In this document: positions 43,472 through 51,704 of the stretch, one piece after another
Layout: each line of letters starts with the position of its first letter
Position numbering within the stretch: position 1 is the first letter of the stretch
Origin: Desulfomonile tiedjei
GTDB lineage: Bacteria > Desulfobacterota > Desulfomonilia > Desulfomonilales > Desulfomonilaceae
Direction of reading: 5' to 3'
NCBI GenBank assembly: GCA_016212925.1
Contig: JACRDF010000035.1
Span: 1-64,000, forward strand
DNA length: 64,000 bases
Notes under the pieces: model-generated
Database searches by the model: none
Told to the model about the DNA's origin: nothing
The model's input: only the letters and a program-made list of their open reading frames with translations
Made by a program: the position numbers and the translations under genes

Positions 43472-43852
43472 TTTTCACCTCTCGCATGGAGATATGATTC
43501 ACTAAGTTTCCTGGTTACACACCTCAGTACCGGACTAGAAATCGGATTTACGCAGTGCTTCTCCTCTCTTGCGAATCGCTCAGTCCGGATACCGTCGCTT
43601 GATTCGGGTCTGTTCGCGAGCAGACCTCCCAATGGTCTCATACCACTCTGCACGCTGCGATAACCACCATCATGTGCAGAGCTAGACCTCATATTCCCGT
43701 TTCCCACCATACCGATCGGCAGATGAGCCGTCAACCACATAAGCTACCGAGCAGCAATGGACGGGGCCAGGTCCGTGGCGCCCAAGGCTTGCACTTCACG
43801 TTTGTGAGTGATACATTGTACGTACGATGACCCAACAGGGCCGGAGGATTCA
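43472..43852. other. intergenic, possibly structured
   Basis: No supported gene. It contains the inverted repeat GGTCTG/CAGACC (43605-43626). The minus-strand open frame at 43468-43740 has no recognisable domain. Confidence 0.35.
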
Positions 43853-44080
43853 ATGATCAAGAAGCTCACCAAGCACGGCAACAGCCTGGCCTTAATCATT
43901 GATCGGCCTGTGCTGGAATTGCTCAAGATTGATTCCGACACGCCGCTGGAGATTTCCACCGATGGACAAGTGTTGCTGATCAGTCCGGTAAGAGATGAAG
44001 AGCGTCAACGCAAGTTCCGAAAAGCGTTGGGTACAGCCAATCGAAAATATGGCCGAATGCTCCAACGCTTAGCGGAATAA
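43853..44080 (+). CDS. AbrB/MazE-type antitoxin
   Basis: A 75-residue swapped-hairpin DNA-binding protein: KKLTKHGNSLALIIDRPVLE, then PLEISTDGQVLLISPV, is the AbrB/MazE fold. The C-terminal helix (RQRKFRKALGTANRKYGRML) is the likely toxin-binding part. CCGGAGG is six bases upstream of the ATG. The Doc-type toxin gene begins three bases after its stop, so this is a paired antitoxin. Doc is best known with a Phd antitoxin; pairing with an AbrB fold is a known variant. Confidence 0.9.
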   Translation: MIKKLTKHGNSLALIIDRPVLELLKIDSDTPLEISTDGQVLLISPVRDEERQRKFRKALGTANRKYGRMLQRLAE

Positions 44081-44083
44081 AAC

Positions 44084-44482
44084 GTGGACATCGTCTTTCT
44101 AGGCCTGGACGAAATACTGGATGTCCATCGCGATCAGATTCGGCGCTACGGCGGTTTAAGCGGCGTTCGCGATTTAGGACTTTTGCAGTCGGCAATTTCC
44201 ATGCCCAGTTCCATGTTTGAGGGGACTTATCTGCACCAAAGTCTGTCCGAGATGGCCGCAGCCTATCTGTTCCACATCGTTAAAAATCATCCATTCTATG
44301 ATGGCAACAAGCGAACGGGCGCGGTGGCAGCAATAGTTTTCCTGGAAATGAATGGGGCTGAACTCCAAACGGATGAAGAAGCCCTTGAGAAGCTGATTCG
44401 CGATGTTGCCGAAGGCAAGGCTGATAAACGCGCTGTTGCTTCGTTCCTGGAGCAAAATGCCCGCGGATGTTTTCAAAAGTAG
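44084..44482 (+). CDS. doc: Doc-type (Fic fold) toxin
   Basis: A 132-residue death-on-curing toxin. The Fic/Doc motif HPFYDGNKRTG is intact at residues 69-79, with the catalytic His69, Asp73, Asn75, Lys76 and Arg77 region. P1 Doc phosphorylates elongation factor Tu and halts translation. The start is GTG, three bases after the antitoxin stop. All core residues are present, so it is probably active. Confidence 0.93.
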   Translation: MDIVFLGLDEILDVHRDQIRRYGGLSGVRDLGLLQSAISMPSSMFEGTYLHQSLSEMAAAYLFHIVKNHPFYDGNKRTGAVAAIVFLEMNGAELQTDEEALEKLIRDVAEGKADKRAVASFLEQNARGCFQK

Positions 44483-44581
44483 CAAACCGCACCACAAATA
44501 GCTTGGTGGAGACAGGCGTCTAGCCCGTATTTCGGTGACAAGGGGATTCTGCCTGAGACCCTTCGACGCCACGGTCTTGTT

Positions 44582-44655
44582 GGGCACGGCACGCCGTGCC
44601 CCTACAACCGGGTTCAGGGCCTCGTTTTGGCGTAGGGGCACGGCGTGCCGTGCCC
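44582..44655. repeat. inverted pair of GGGCACGGCRYGCC units
   Basis: GGGCACGGCACGCCGTGCCC followed by CTAC at one end pairs with GTAGGGGCACGGCGTGCC at the other (44632-44655). Each arm is itself palindromic. The ends resemble family 2. Confidence 0.65.
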
Positions 44656-44699
44656 TCTTTCGTGTTCCGCAAAACTGAATGCGCGTCACTATAGCAATC

Positions 44700-44761
44700 G
44701 GCGGGCACAGCCCGCCCTACCCTTGCACGAGGCCCATCCTGTAGGGCGGGCTGTGCCCGCC
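44700..44761. repeat. family-2-like palindrome
   Basis: GGCGGGCACAGCCCGCCCTAC and GTAGGGCGGGCTGTGCCCGCC are the two arms of a 62-base inverted repeat, each arm internally palindromic. Confidence 0.65.
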
Positions 44762-44826
44762 GTCTTATGTATTTCAATAGTGGATAGGGCGAGGAGCCTG
44801 CTGGATGCCACGGACCCGCGCGCCGC

Positions 44827-44920
44827 ACCATTGTCGGCCTTGGCGGCAATGGTGTGGCGAGTCGCGAGAGTTTTTGAGGAGGGGTCTGGGGAGGGACTTT
44901 TTGCAAAAAGTCACTCCCCA
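44827..44920 (+). repeat. family-1 composite repeat, copy G
   Basis: Hairpin ACCATTGTCG ... GGCAATGGT (44827-44853, one mismatch), then core GAGAGTTTTTGAGGAGGGG, then hairpin GGGGAGGGACTTTTTGC with its right arm GCAAAAAGTCACTCCCC (44886-44920). It shares its first hairpin with copies A and B. Confidence 0.8.
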
Positions 44921-44935
44921 GAAAAATCCAGCCTG

Positions 44936-45469
44936 CTACCTGATTCTTACGCCCCAGCCACCCCTTGGACCGACACCAACGGCCACGCCACCGGCGCGAA
45001 CCGCCACACCGCCACCGGGCCCGACTCGCACTCCAACACCGGGGCCACCGTAAACGCCATACCCGTAGCGCCGATAAGGATAATAAGGGGTGCGGACATA
45101 AGTGCGGACCACCGGAGACGGCTCGACGTAGGTTACAGCAGGAGCGGGAACGACGACTCCCGGCACGTAAACCGTCGCACTACGCCGAATCTGAGACCCC
45201 GTGACCCATCCTTTTGCAGGCAGGTCGATCTCGGCCCAGTTGTTCTGACTCCACGCGCCGGTCAGTTGCAGACGCTCCCCCATGCGTACGCATCCCACGA
45301 TTGGATAGCTGGTGCCCGGTCCGCTTCTGACCCTGAGGCAATTCTCAGGTCTGTCTATGGAGACAACCACCGCGCTCCGGTACGTCTGGGCTTGGGCTTC
45401 GGAGAAAGAGGCCGCGACCAACAACAGTGCCAAGCAGCTTATGATCGTTATCGAATGCCCTGGTCTCAT
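44936..45469 (-). CDS. secreted SH3b-domain protein
   Basis: A 177-residue exported protein. A signal peptide (SCLALLLVAASFSEAQA) is followed by a bacterial SH3 domain (NCLRVRSGPGTSYPIVGC ... WAEIDLPAKGWV), often a cell-wall or substrate-binding module. The C-terminal half is low-complexity: Tyr/Pro/Arg then a Gly/Val tract (YGVYGGPGVGVRVGPGGG). The start at 45469 has AGGAGG nine bases upstream. Its stop lies 15 bases from family-1 copy G. It is probably an envelope-associated protein of unknown role. Confidence 0.83.
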   Translation of the reverse strand: MRPGHSITIISCLALLLVAASFSEAQAQTYRSAVVVSIDRPENCLRVRSGPGTSYPIVGCVRMGERLQLTGAWSQNNWAEIDLPAKGWVTGSQIRRSATVYVPGVVVPAPAVTYVEPSPVVRTYVRTPYYPYRRYGYGVYGGPGVGVRVGPGGGVAVRAGGVAVGVGPRGGWGVRIR

Positions 45470-45663
45470 GCCTTGATACCTCCTCATGATGGCGCTTGCC
45501 GCACCCGGTTAGCCGCGTTCCCTTGGGGGGCAATAAAGACACTTCCGATTCGCTCGTCCGTTCTTTTTAGACTCTCCCTAATTGACAGACGTTAATCAGT
45601 ATTTCAATGTTCTTTTTTGGGGTTTTAAAGGCCTGCGGTTGGGCAACGAGCTTCTGCCGCGCT

Positions 45664-46386
45664 CTACCTACGACTCGCCTTCTCTTGTTCTATGCGGATT
45701 ACACGTTCCCGTGTGTCGTCTTTGGCCAATCTGCGAAACAAGTGGTAGCAGTAAATCGCGTATATCTCGCGAGCTTGCGTTCCCTTCTCGAAAAATTGCT
45801 CCTCGGAGAGCTTGCCCCAATAACGCTCGGCAAAATAACCGTTGATTTGCTGCAGGAGTTCCCGAAATCGTTCGACCGCGTGCAGTAGGGCTTCAGGGTC
45901 GGCCCCGTCCTTGGGACCGAGGCCAATAACGTCCATGTCCACTATCAACCTGCCGAGCATCAGGTCGTCGTAATCGTACCTCTTCACTCCGTCGCGTAGC
46001 TCCGGCTTTATGATGCCCCAGTCTTCGAATTTCTGAAGCCATTTGGCCCCCAGCCCGGTCGCTTCCCTGAAGTTCTCTTCTCCTGCTATTCCTCTCGTGA
46101 GCAGGTGAGCCCTCGGGCTAAGGTACTTGGTCTGAATGCGGAATAATGAGCGCTCTAATCTCGATACTTTGCGCTGTCTCCTGATGATCTGCTTAATCAC
46201 TGAAACCGGCAGGTCGTGGTTTTCCTGAAGGTCTTTGATAAATTCGATTTCATCTATATAGCTTTCGCCGTAGTCTGCGAGCTTCTTCCGCTTCAGAGGA
46301 GGCTTCGGAAGGAGACCTTCCCGAAGGTAAAACTGAATTGTGTGCTTAGGAACATTGGTCGCTTTGGCGAGTTCACTTAACTTCAA
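45664..46386 (-). CDS. MerR-family transcription regulator
   Basis: A 240-residue regulator. Residues 1-70 are the MerR winged helix-turn-helix (KLSELAKATNVPKHTIQFYL, then DEIEFIKDLQENHDLP). The rest is a helical effector domain of about 150 residues without the cysteine metal sites of metal-sensing MerR proteins, so a ligand such as an acyl-CoA or aromatic compound is more likely. It starts at TTG 46386 with AGGAG seven bases upstream. It is divergent from two acyl-CoA dehydrogenases, which it probably controls. Confidence 0.9.
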   Translation of the reverse strand: MKLSELAKATNVPKHTIQFYLREGLLPKPPLKRKKLADYGESYIDEIEFIKDLQENHDLPVSVIKQIIRRQRKVSRLERSLFRIQTKYLSPRAHLLTRGIAGEENFREATGLGAKWLQKFEDWGIIKPELRDGVKRYDYDDLMLGRLIVDMDVIGLGPKDGADPEALLHAVERFRELLQQINGYFAERYWGKLSEEQFFEKGTQAREIYAIYCYHLFRRLAKDDTRERVIRIEQEKASRR

Positions 46387-46996
46387 TGTCTTCTCCTGTA
46401 ACCCGTACTGTCAAGCACCCCGGTCCTTCGGTGGTCGCTCGAATGAAGCCCGGTTCCAACGCCATCCATGATCCGGAGCACACCCTTCGCTGCAAAACTC
46501 TCCGGAGAGGCCCACGATTCCCTGGCACAAACACGGCGATCCTCGGCCCCTTCCTCGGAGGTGCACCACATCTTAAATGGAGACGTGAGGAGGGAGCGGC
46601 ATTGGGATGGAACACTTCCATGTAGGCCTCATCACAATGGGTCGTCTGCGAGGGCGATGGGTTTCCGTTCGAGAGCATAATCCCGGGGGGGGCTTGTGTC
46701 AATAATAAACCAATAACGAACCAACGTTAACCTTACATATCAATATGTTGCAAATGGTAAATTGATCACTTGTCTATTTTGCTTGACAGCTTTCAGGTGA
46801 CGAGTATAACCTCATGCGGTACCCTTGATTCTCGGCACTAGCCGAGGCACAGGGGCAACACTTGACAGTAGCCTGGATAAGGTACCGCGACCGACGACGC
46901 ATGTTACATCGTCAAGGACGCTTAAACATTGGACCGCGGTCCAGGCTCGAATCTCATAGCGATTCACGTAACAGACATCTATCGCATGGAGGTTAA
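46387..46996. other. divergent control region between MerR and acyl-CoA dehydrogenase genes
   Basis: A 610-base spacer without a supported gene. It holds the promoter at 46783-46810 and, just after it, a small hairpin (CTCGGC/GCCGAG) with flanking GGTACC repeats. Confidence 0.5.
46783..46810 (+). promoter_or_regulatory. sigma-70-type promoter for the acyl-CoA dehydrogenase operon
   Basis: TTGACA at 46783-46788 and TATAAC at 46805-46810, with a 16-base spacer, are near consensus. They lie about 190 bases before the ATG at 46997, leaving a long leader. Confidence 0.6.
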
Positions 46997-48106
46997 ATGG
47001 CTGATTTTACCCTGGACGAGGATCAACGGCAGATCCAGGACATGACCCGAAAGTTCGCGGCCAAGGAACTCAGGCCGATTGCCCGGAATTGCGACGAAGA
47101 GGCCCAATTTCCGGCCGAACTCCTGAACAAAGTATGGGAACTGGGCTTTTGTGCCAACGCAATCCCCGAAAAATACGGCGGATATGAACTGGGTCGTTCC
47201 GCGGTTACTACGGCCATAATGGTCGAGGAGTTGGCCTGGGGCGACGTAAGTCTCACCCTGGGGGCCCTTTCTCCTCTCTTAATGATGATACCCATCCTCG
47301 AATTCGGTACCGAGGAACAGAAGGAAGAGTGGCTGCCAAAACTCTGCGGGGAACAATTCTTCCCTGTCACGGCAGCCTTAATGGAGCCGAGGATAACGTT
47401 CGATCCGATGGATCTTCGCACCATCGCACAGACCAAAGGAGACGAGATAGTCCTCAATGGCGTCAAGTGCATGGCGCCTATGGCCGATCAGGCCGAGCAC
47501 ATATTGGTTTACGCCTCAGCGGCCGAAGGTGCGGGGCCCGGCTCGGTAAAAGCCATAATTGTGGACAAGGGCACACCGGGTCTCAAAATTGGTGAGCGGG
47601 AAAAGAACCTGGGGCTCAATCCTCTGCCCTTGTTTCGAGTGACTTTTGAAGACTGTGTAGTGCCCAAATCGCGGTTGGTGGGCGGGGACCGGGGGATTGA
47701 TTACATGAGGTTAACCAATCTCTCGAGGTCGGTCCTTGGCGCCATGGCGGTTGGAGTTGCCCGTGCTTCGTACGAGTACGCCCTGGACTATGCCAAAGAA
47801 AGGTATGCATTCGGGGAACCCATTGCCAGCCGCCAGTCCATTGCTTTCATGCTGGCCGAGTCTGCCATGGAGGTAGATGGTATGCGTATGCTGGCATGGC
47901 GCGCGGCTTGGCGCCTGGATCGAAACGAGGACGCCACACGAGACGCAGCTCTGGCAAGGATGTATTGCGCCGAGCAGACTATGAAAGTTGTCGATTACGG
48001 CGTGCAGATCCTGGGAGGCCACGGGTACATCCGTGAGCATCCTGTGGAGATGTGGTTCCGGAACGGCCGAGGGTTTTCCACCATGGAAGGTCTGGCCATA
48101 GGCTGA
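46997..48106 (+). CDS. acyl-CoA dehydrogenase
   Basis: A 369-residue FAD enzyme that introduces a double bond into an acyl-CoA thioester. The N-terminal helical domain (TLDEDQRQIQDMTRKFAAKE), the middle beta-barrel, and the C-terminal helices (YAKERYAFGEPIASRQSIAF, then ILGGHGYIREHPVEMWFRNG) are all present. The C-terminal ending GFSTMEGLAIG, with Glu364, differs from the usual YEGT catalytic loop but is seen in a subgroup. The family cannot tell chain length. GGAGG is close upstream of the ATG. It heads an operon with a second dehydrogenase. Confidence 0.92.
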   Translation: MADFTLDEDQRQIQDMTRKFAAKELRPIARNCDEEAQFPAELLNKVWELGFCANAIPEKYGGYELGRSAVTTAIMVEELAWGDVSLTLGALSPLLMMIPILEFGTEEQKEEWLPKLCGEQFFPVTAALMEPRITFDPMDLRTIAQTKGDEIVLNGVKCMAPMADQAEHILVYASAAEGAGPGSVKAIIVDKGTPGLKIGEREKNLGLNPLPLFRVTFEDCVVPKSRLVGGDRGIDYMRLTNLSRSVLGAMAVGVARASYEYALDYAKERYAFGEPIASRQSIAFMLAESAMEVDGMRMLAWRAAWRLDRNEDATRDAALARMYCAEQTMKVVDYGVQILGGHGYIREHPVEMWFRNGRGFSTMEGLAIG

Positions 48107-48176
48107 AACGGGCCGGCGACCATAGCAACGACCGATTCTGCGCTGAACAATCGAGCCGTTTCAAAAGGAGAACTGG

Positions 48177-49370
48177 ATGATAGACTTTGAACTACTACCG
48201 GCAACCGAACAAGGCCGACAAATGGTCCGTGCTCTTGCAGAAGGTGTGTTCAGGCCGGTGTCTCGGTACTATGACGACCACGAGCATGATAAGGTGCAGC
48301 AGCTATATGACGTGGTCGAGAGGATGGGCCTCAAGACCTTCAAACAGGGCAGTGGAAGCAAGCCGGACGCGGATGGAAAAAGAACCTCCGAACCCAATGT
48401 CTCCCTGGTGGTAAACATGGAAGAGCTTTCCTGGGGCGACGTCGGGATCATGCTCGCCTTTCCCGTTCGCGGTTTAGGCAATTCGGCCATTGACGCAGTT
48501 GCCACCAAGGAACAAAAGGCCCGATTCGGGGCAAAGTTTACCGCAATGGCCATCACCGAACCGGGCGCGGGTTCGGATACCGCCGCGATCACCACCACAG
48601 CCAAGCTCGACCCTGAGACAAACGAGTGGATTCTTAACGGCGAAAAGATATTCGTTACATCGGGTTTTCACAGCGAAGCCGTCGTGGTCTGGGCCACCCT
48701 GAACAAAAGCAAGGGTCGGGCCGCAATCAAGAGCTTCGTCGTAGAGAAGGGCACACCAGGGATAACGGTTACCAAACTGGAGCACAAATTAGGTATCCGC
48801 GCGTCCGACACGGCCTCGATTGTTTTGGAGGACTGCCGCATCCCCTATGACAACATCCTGGGCAGCCCGGAGGTCGCAGAGAGGCGAGAGGGCCTGGGCG
48901 GAGCAATGGCCACTTTTGACGCCACCCGGCCGGGTGTGGCTGCCATGGCCATCGGCGTGGCCCGAGCCTCGTTGGAGTTCACCAAAGAGAAGCTGGAAGC
49001 CGAAGGCTACTCCTTCCCCTACGACGTTAGCCTCCACAAACTCAATTACGTGCAAAAGACAATGATGGAGATGGAGGCCAATCTTGAAGTCGCGCGGTTG
49101 CTCAACTGGCGCGCGGCATCCATGCTGGACGACAAGCTAAGGAACAGCTTGGAAGCCTCCATAGCCAAAGCCAAAGCCGGCCGCGCGGCTACTCTGGTTA
49201 CTCAGAAGTGCGTGGAACTCCTCGGGCCGCTCGGTTACTCGCGAGAATGGCTGGCCGAGAAGTGGATGAGAGACTCGAAGATCACCGATATCTTCGAGGG
49301 CACCGGCCAGATTCAGATGCTGGTGATCGCGCGCAACATTCTGGGCTTTTCGCGTGACATGTTGAAGTGA
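48177..49370 (+). CDS. acyl-CoA dehydrogenase, second copy
   Basis: A 397-residue acyl-CoA dehydrogenase paralogous to the one before it. It has MVRALAEGVFRPVSRYYDDH in the N-terminus, ITEPGAGSDTAAITT in the FAD/substrate region and the usual catalytic-base loop near the end, DIFEGTGQIQ with Glu374. AAAAGGAG precedes the ATG, and the gap from the first dehydrogenase is 70 bases. The pair could form a heteromeric dehydrogenase or act on different substrates in one pathway. Confidence 0.93.
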   Translation: MIDFELLPATEQGRQMVRALAEGVFRPVSRYYDDHEHDKVQQLYDVVERMGLKTFKQGSGSKPDADGKRTSEPNVSLVVNMEELSWGDVGIMLAFPVRGLGNSAIDAVATKEQKARFGAKFTAMAITEPGAGSDTAAITTTAKLDPETNEWILNGEKIFVTSGFHSEAVVVWATLNKSKGRAAIKSFVVEKGTPGITVTKLEHKLGIRASDTASIVLEDCRIPYDNILGSPEVAERREGLGGAMATFDATRPGVAAMAIGVARASLEFTKEKLEAEGYSFPYDVSLHKLNYVQKTMMEMEANLEVARLLNWRAASMLDDKLRNSLEASIAKAKAGRAATLVTQKCVELLGPLGYSREWLAEKWMRDSKITDIFEGTGQIQMLVIARNILGFSRDMLK

Positions 49371-49388
49371 CCGAAAGCTCGGTAGATC

Positions 49389-49417
49389 CTCGTTCCCAGG
49401 CGGAGCCTGGGAACGAG
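49389..49417. repeat. short perfect palindrome (CTCGTTCCCAGGC)
   Basis: CTCGTTCCCAGGC and GCCTGGGAACGAG surround GGA. The same core occurs at 49997-50039 and is a common intergenic type. Confidence 0.65.
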
Positions 49418-49501
49418 ACAAGTTATTTCCGATATTCGTAACCGCGTGACCCACGCCCGCGTTGGCGTGACGCTTAGCATCAAATAGAGAGGAGAACAGA
49501 C

Positions 49502-49831
49502 ATGGCACTCAGTACCGTTACCGAAGTATTCGAAAACATGTCACAGGTTTTTAATGCAGCAGCAGCGGCCGGCCTGAACATGGTTTTTCAATTCCACATC
49601 ACGGGTGATGAAGCAGGAGACTGGAACATCGTGGTCAAGGACAGCACGTGCCAGGTGAGCAAGGGCGTTCACGAGAGCCCTACCGTGAGCCTCACCATGG
49701 CGGACGCGGACTGGCTGGCCATGTGCAACGGCACCTTGAACGGCATGACCGCTTTCATGACCGGCAAATTGAAAGCCTCCGGGGACATCATGGCCGCTCA
49801 GCGAATTCAGACTCTGTTCCCTTTGAGGTGA
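49502..49831 (+). CDS. SCP2 sterol-carrier-domain protein
   Basis: A 109-residue SCP2-like lipid-binding domain (MVFQFHITGDEAGDWNIVVK ... LMNGTLNGMTAFMTGKLKAS-like region near residue 80). Such proteins hold acyl-CoA or other lipid in a hydrophobic pocket. The ribosome site AGAGGAG lies upstream. Being next to acyl-CoA dehydrogenases and a MaoC protein, it may ferry substrate in the same pathway. Confidence 0.85.
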   Translation: MALSTVTEVFENMSQVFNAAAAAGLNMVFQFHITGDEAGDWNIVVKDSTCQVSKGVHESPTVSLTMADADWLAMCNGTLNGMTAFMTGKLKASGDIMAAQRIQTLFPLR

Positions 49832-49906
49832 TCATTGGTGCCGGTTGAAAGCTGAATCAGTACAAGCAATTTGATTTCTCATGTGCCTTATCGGCAACCA
49901 TGATAC

Positions 49907-49968
49907 GGCGGGCACGGCCCGTCCTACAATTGGGCGACACGCTTTCTGTGGGACGGACTGTGCCCGCC
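49907..49968. repeat. family-2-like palindrome
   Basis: GGCGGGCACGGCCCGTCCTAC pairs imperfectly with GGGACGGACTGTGCCCGCC. A hairpin-like core lies between. Confidence 0.55.
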
Positions 49969-49996
49969 GACTGTTTTGGTTGATAACACCTTGACA

Positions 49997-50039
49997 GCGC
50001 TGTCTGGTTCCCAGGCGGAGCCTGGGAACCAGACAGCGC
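49997..50039. repeat. long perfect palindrome (GCGCTGTCTGGTTCCCAGGC)
   Basis: Perfect 20-base arms 49997-50016 and 50020-50039 around GGA. It shares the TTCCCAGGC-GGA-GCCTGGGAA core with the repeat at 49389-49417. Confidence 0.7.
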
Positions 50040-50278
50040 GCACCCATTGTGGTGGACAGCCTCATCCAGCCCTTCCGTACGTCTTTCCTTTCCTCGCGGT
50101 CGGAGTCCCTCACGCCGGCGTTTCCCTGTCTCCTGGTCATGATGCGGAAATGGGCTTGCCCCGAAGTCTTATGCTGCTATAATTCGTGGTTCAATCCAGG
50201 TAAACGCCCACAAATGGCGAGTTCAGAGACAAGAACAGATGGATTTCCAGGGCAAACCAAAGGAGTTCTAGAAAGACT

Positions 50279-50761
50279 ATGACATTCACATCTCCTGCTC
50301 AAAACCGCTATTTCGAGGATTACGTTGTCGGAGCCGTCCACGAGTTCGGCTCGGTTACCATTGAGGAGGGCGAAATTATCGAATTCGCCAAGCGCTTCGA
50401 TCCGCAGCCCTTTCACACAGATCCGGAGAAGGCAAAGGAGTCGGCCTTTGGCGGATTGATCGCCAGCGGGTGGCACACCGCGAGCCTGGTCATGCGGCTT
50501 CTGGTTGACCATTACGTTTCACGGGTGGCCAGCTTGGGTTCGCCCGGTGTAGACGAGCTGCGTTGGCGCAAGCCTGTTCGTCCCGGCGACACCCTTTCGG
50601 TTCGCGTGACTGTGCTCGAATCCAGGGTCTCTCGGTCGAAACCCGATCGAGGAACAATTCGGTCGTACATCGAGGCGCTGAACCAGCATCGCGAGGTCGT
50701 GATGACCTGGAAGGGAATGGGTATGTTTCGGTGCCGGAAGGGGACGGAGAAGAACCCTTGA
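50279..50761 (+). CDS. MaoC-like (R)-specific enoyl-CoA hydratase family protein
   Basis: A 160-residue hotdog-fold protein. The hydratase-2 motif region is clear: [20 protein letters not shown] with catalytic Asp/His positions, then [17 protein letters not shown]. MaoC proteins hydrate or dehydrate enoyl-CoA, so this fits the acyl-CoA dehydrogenase cluster. AAAGGAG lies about 13 bases upstream. Its stop overlaps the next gene's probable TTG start. Confidence 0.9.
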   Translation: MTFTSPAQNRYFEDYVVGAVHEFGSVTIEEGEIIEFAKRFDPQPFHTDPEKAKESAFGGLIASGWHTASLVMRLLVDHYVSRVASLGSPGVDELRWRKPVRPGDTLSVRVTVLESRVSRSKPDRGTIRSYIEALNQHREVVMTWKGMGMFRCRKGTEKNP

Positions 50762-51702
50762 AGATCCGAGAGTACTTCGGTGGGGCCCACCCAATAGCGA
50801 ATTCAGCCCATATTCCTGCCACGGGAGTGGTGCTTCTGGTCTTGTTGTGTCTGCTCTGGGGCGGAAATATGGTGAGCATCAAGATCAGCAACCAAGGGGT
50901 CCCTCCGATTCTGGCAGCGACCATAAGGTCGGTTGTGTCCGCGTTCCTTTTGTGGATCTATGCAGCATGGAACGGGAAGAGCGTATTCCTTGCCGCGGGC
51001 GATCTAAAGCACGGCGTGGCTTTGGGGGGGCTTTTCGGAATCGAATTCCTCGTGCTCTATTATGGACTTGACCTGACAAACGTTTCTCGAGCCATCATTT
51101 TTCTCTACACCCAGCCTTTGTGGACTGCGATCGGGGCACATTTCTTTCTTTCAGCAGAGCGTTTGAGCCTGACCAAGAGCGTGGGGCTAATCCTTTCGTT
51201 TGCCGGCCTGGTTACGGTTTTTGCCACCAGACCAGCCACCTTGGGCCCTCTTTATTGGGTAGGCGATCTAATGGAAGTGGCTGCAGCCGCGCTCTGGGCC
51301 GCGACCAACATTTACCTCAAACGATTCATGCTGAACAAGCCCATAACCCATTATCAGACCCTATTTGTGCAACTTTTCTTTTCTGTTCCCGTACTCGCGG
51401 CAGGATGGCTGGTCTTCGAATGGGGACGGCCCGTGAGGTTGGACGGGCTCGTCGTCGGGTCCCTGGTGTACCAAAGTGTTGTAATCGCGTTTGCCAGTTA
51501 TCTCCTGTGGTTCTGGATGATCCACAGGTATCAGGTGAGCCGTCTGGCTGCCTTCACCTTTCTCACGCCGCTGTCCGGGGTAATACTTAGCGGCCTGCTG
51601 CTCAAAGAAGAGTTGACCTCTTTTCTTCTAGCGGGCCTCGGTCTGGTGGCTGCCGGTCTTTACCTGGTGAATCGACCCGAAAGAGTCACCGGCAAGAGCT
51701 AG
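50758..51702 (+). CDS. EamA/DMT-family transporter
   Basis: A 314-residue carrier with ten membrane helices in two EamA halves ([20 protein letters not shown] ... then [16 protein letters not shown]). The drug/metabolite transporter superfamily exports or imports small metabolites; its substrate is unknown. I start it at TTG 50758 with GGAG eight bases upstream, overlapping the MaoC stop (TTGA). The longer upstream frame runs inside maoC and lacks hydrophobic character. It appears to be last in the acyl-CoA dehydrogenase operon. Confidence 0.87.
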   Translation: MKIREYFGGAHPIANSAHIPATGVVLLVLLCLLWGGNMVSIKISNQGVPPILAATIRSVVSAFLLWIYAAWNGKSVFLAAGDLKHGVALGGLFGIEFLVLYYGLDLTNVSRAIIFLYTQPLWTAIGAHFFLSAERLSLTKSVGLILSFAGLVTVFATRPATLGPLYWVGDLMEVAAAALWAATNIYLKRFMLNKPITHYQTLFVQLFFSVPVLAAGWLVFEWGRPVRLDGLVVGSLVYQSVVIAFASYLLWFWMIHRYQVSRLAAFTFLTPLSGVILSGLLLKEELTSFLLAGLGLVAAGLYLVNRPERVTGKS

Positions 51703-51704
51703 GA

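Noticed and set aside
43468-43740. Minus-strand frame next to the orphan gene, and possible group II intron resemblance
   Set aside because: I looked for intron domain V and for a reverse transcriptase and saw neither. Nothing recognisable remains.
44645-45595. A 316-codon plus-strand frame
   Set aside because: It overlaps the SH3 protein on the opposite strand and repeat DNA. Its composition is like a shadow frame and it has no domain.
49371-50278. A gene between SCP2 and MaoC or near the palindromes
   Set aside because: The frames here are short, overlap repeats, and have no domain.
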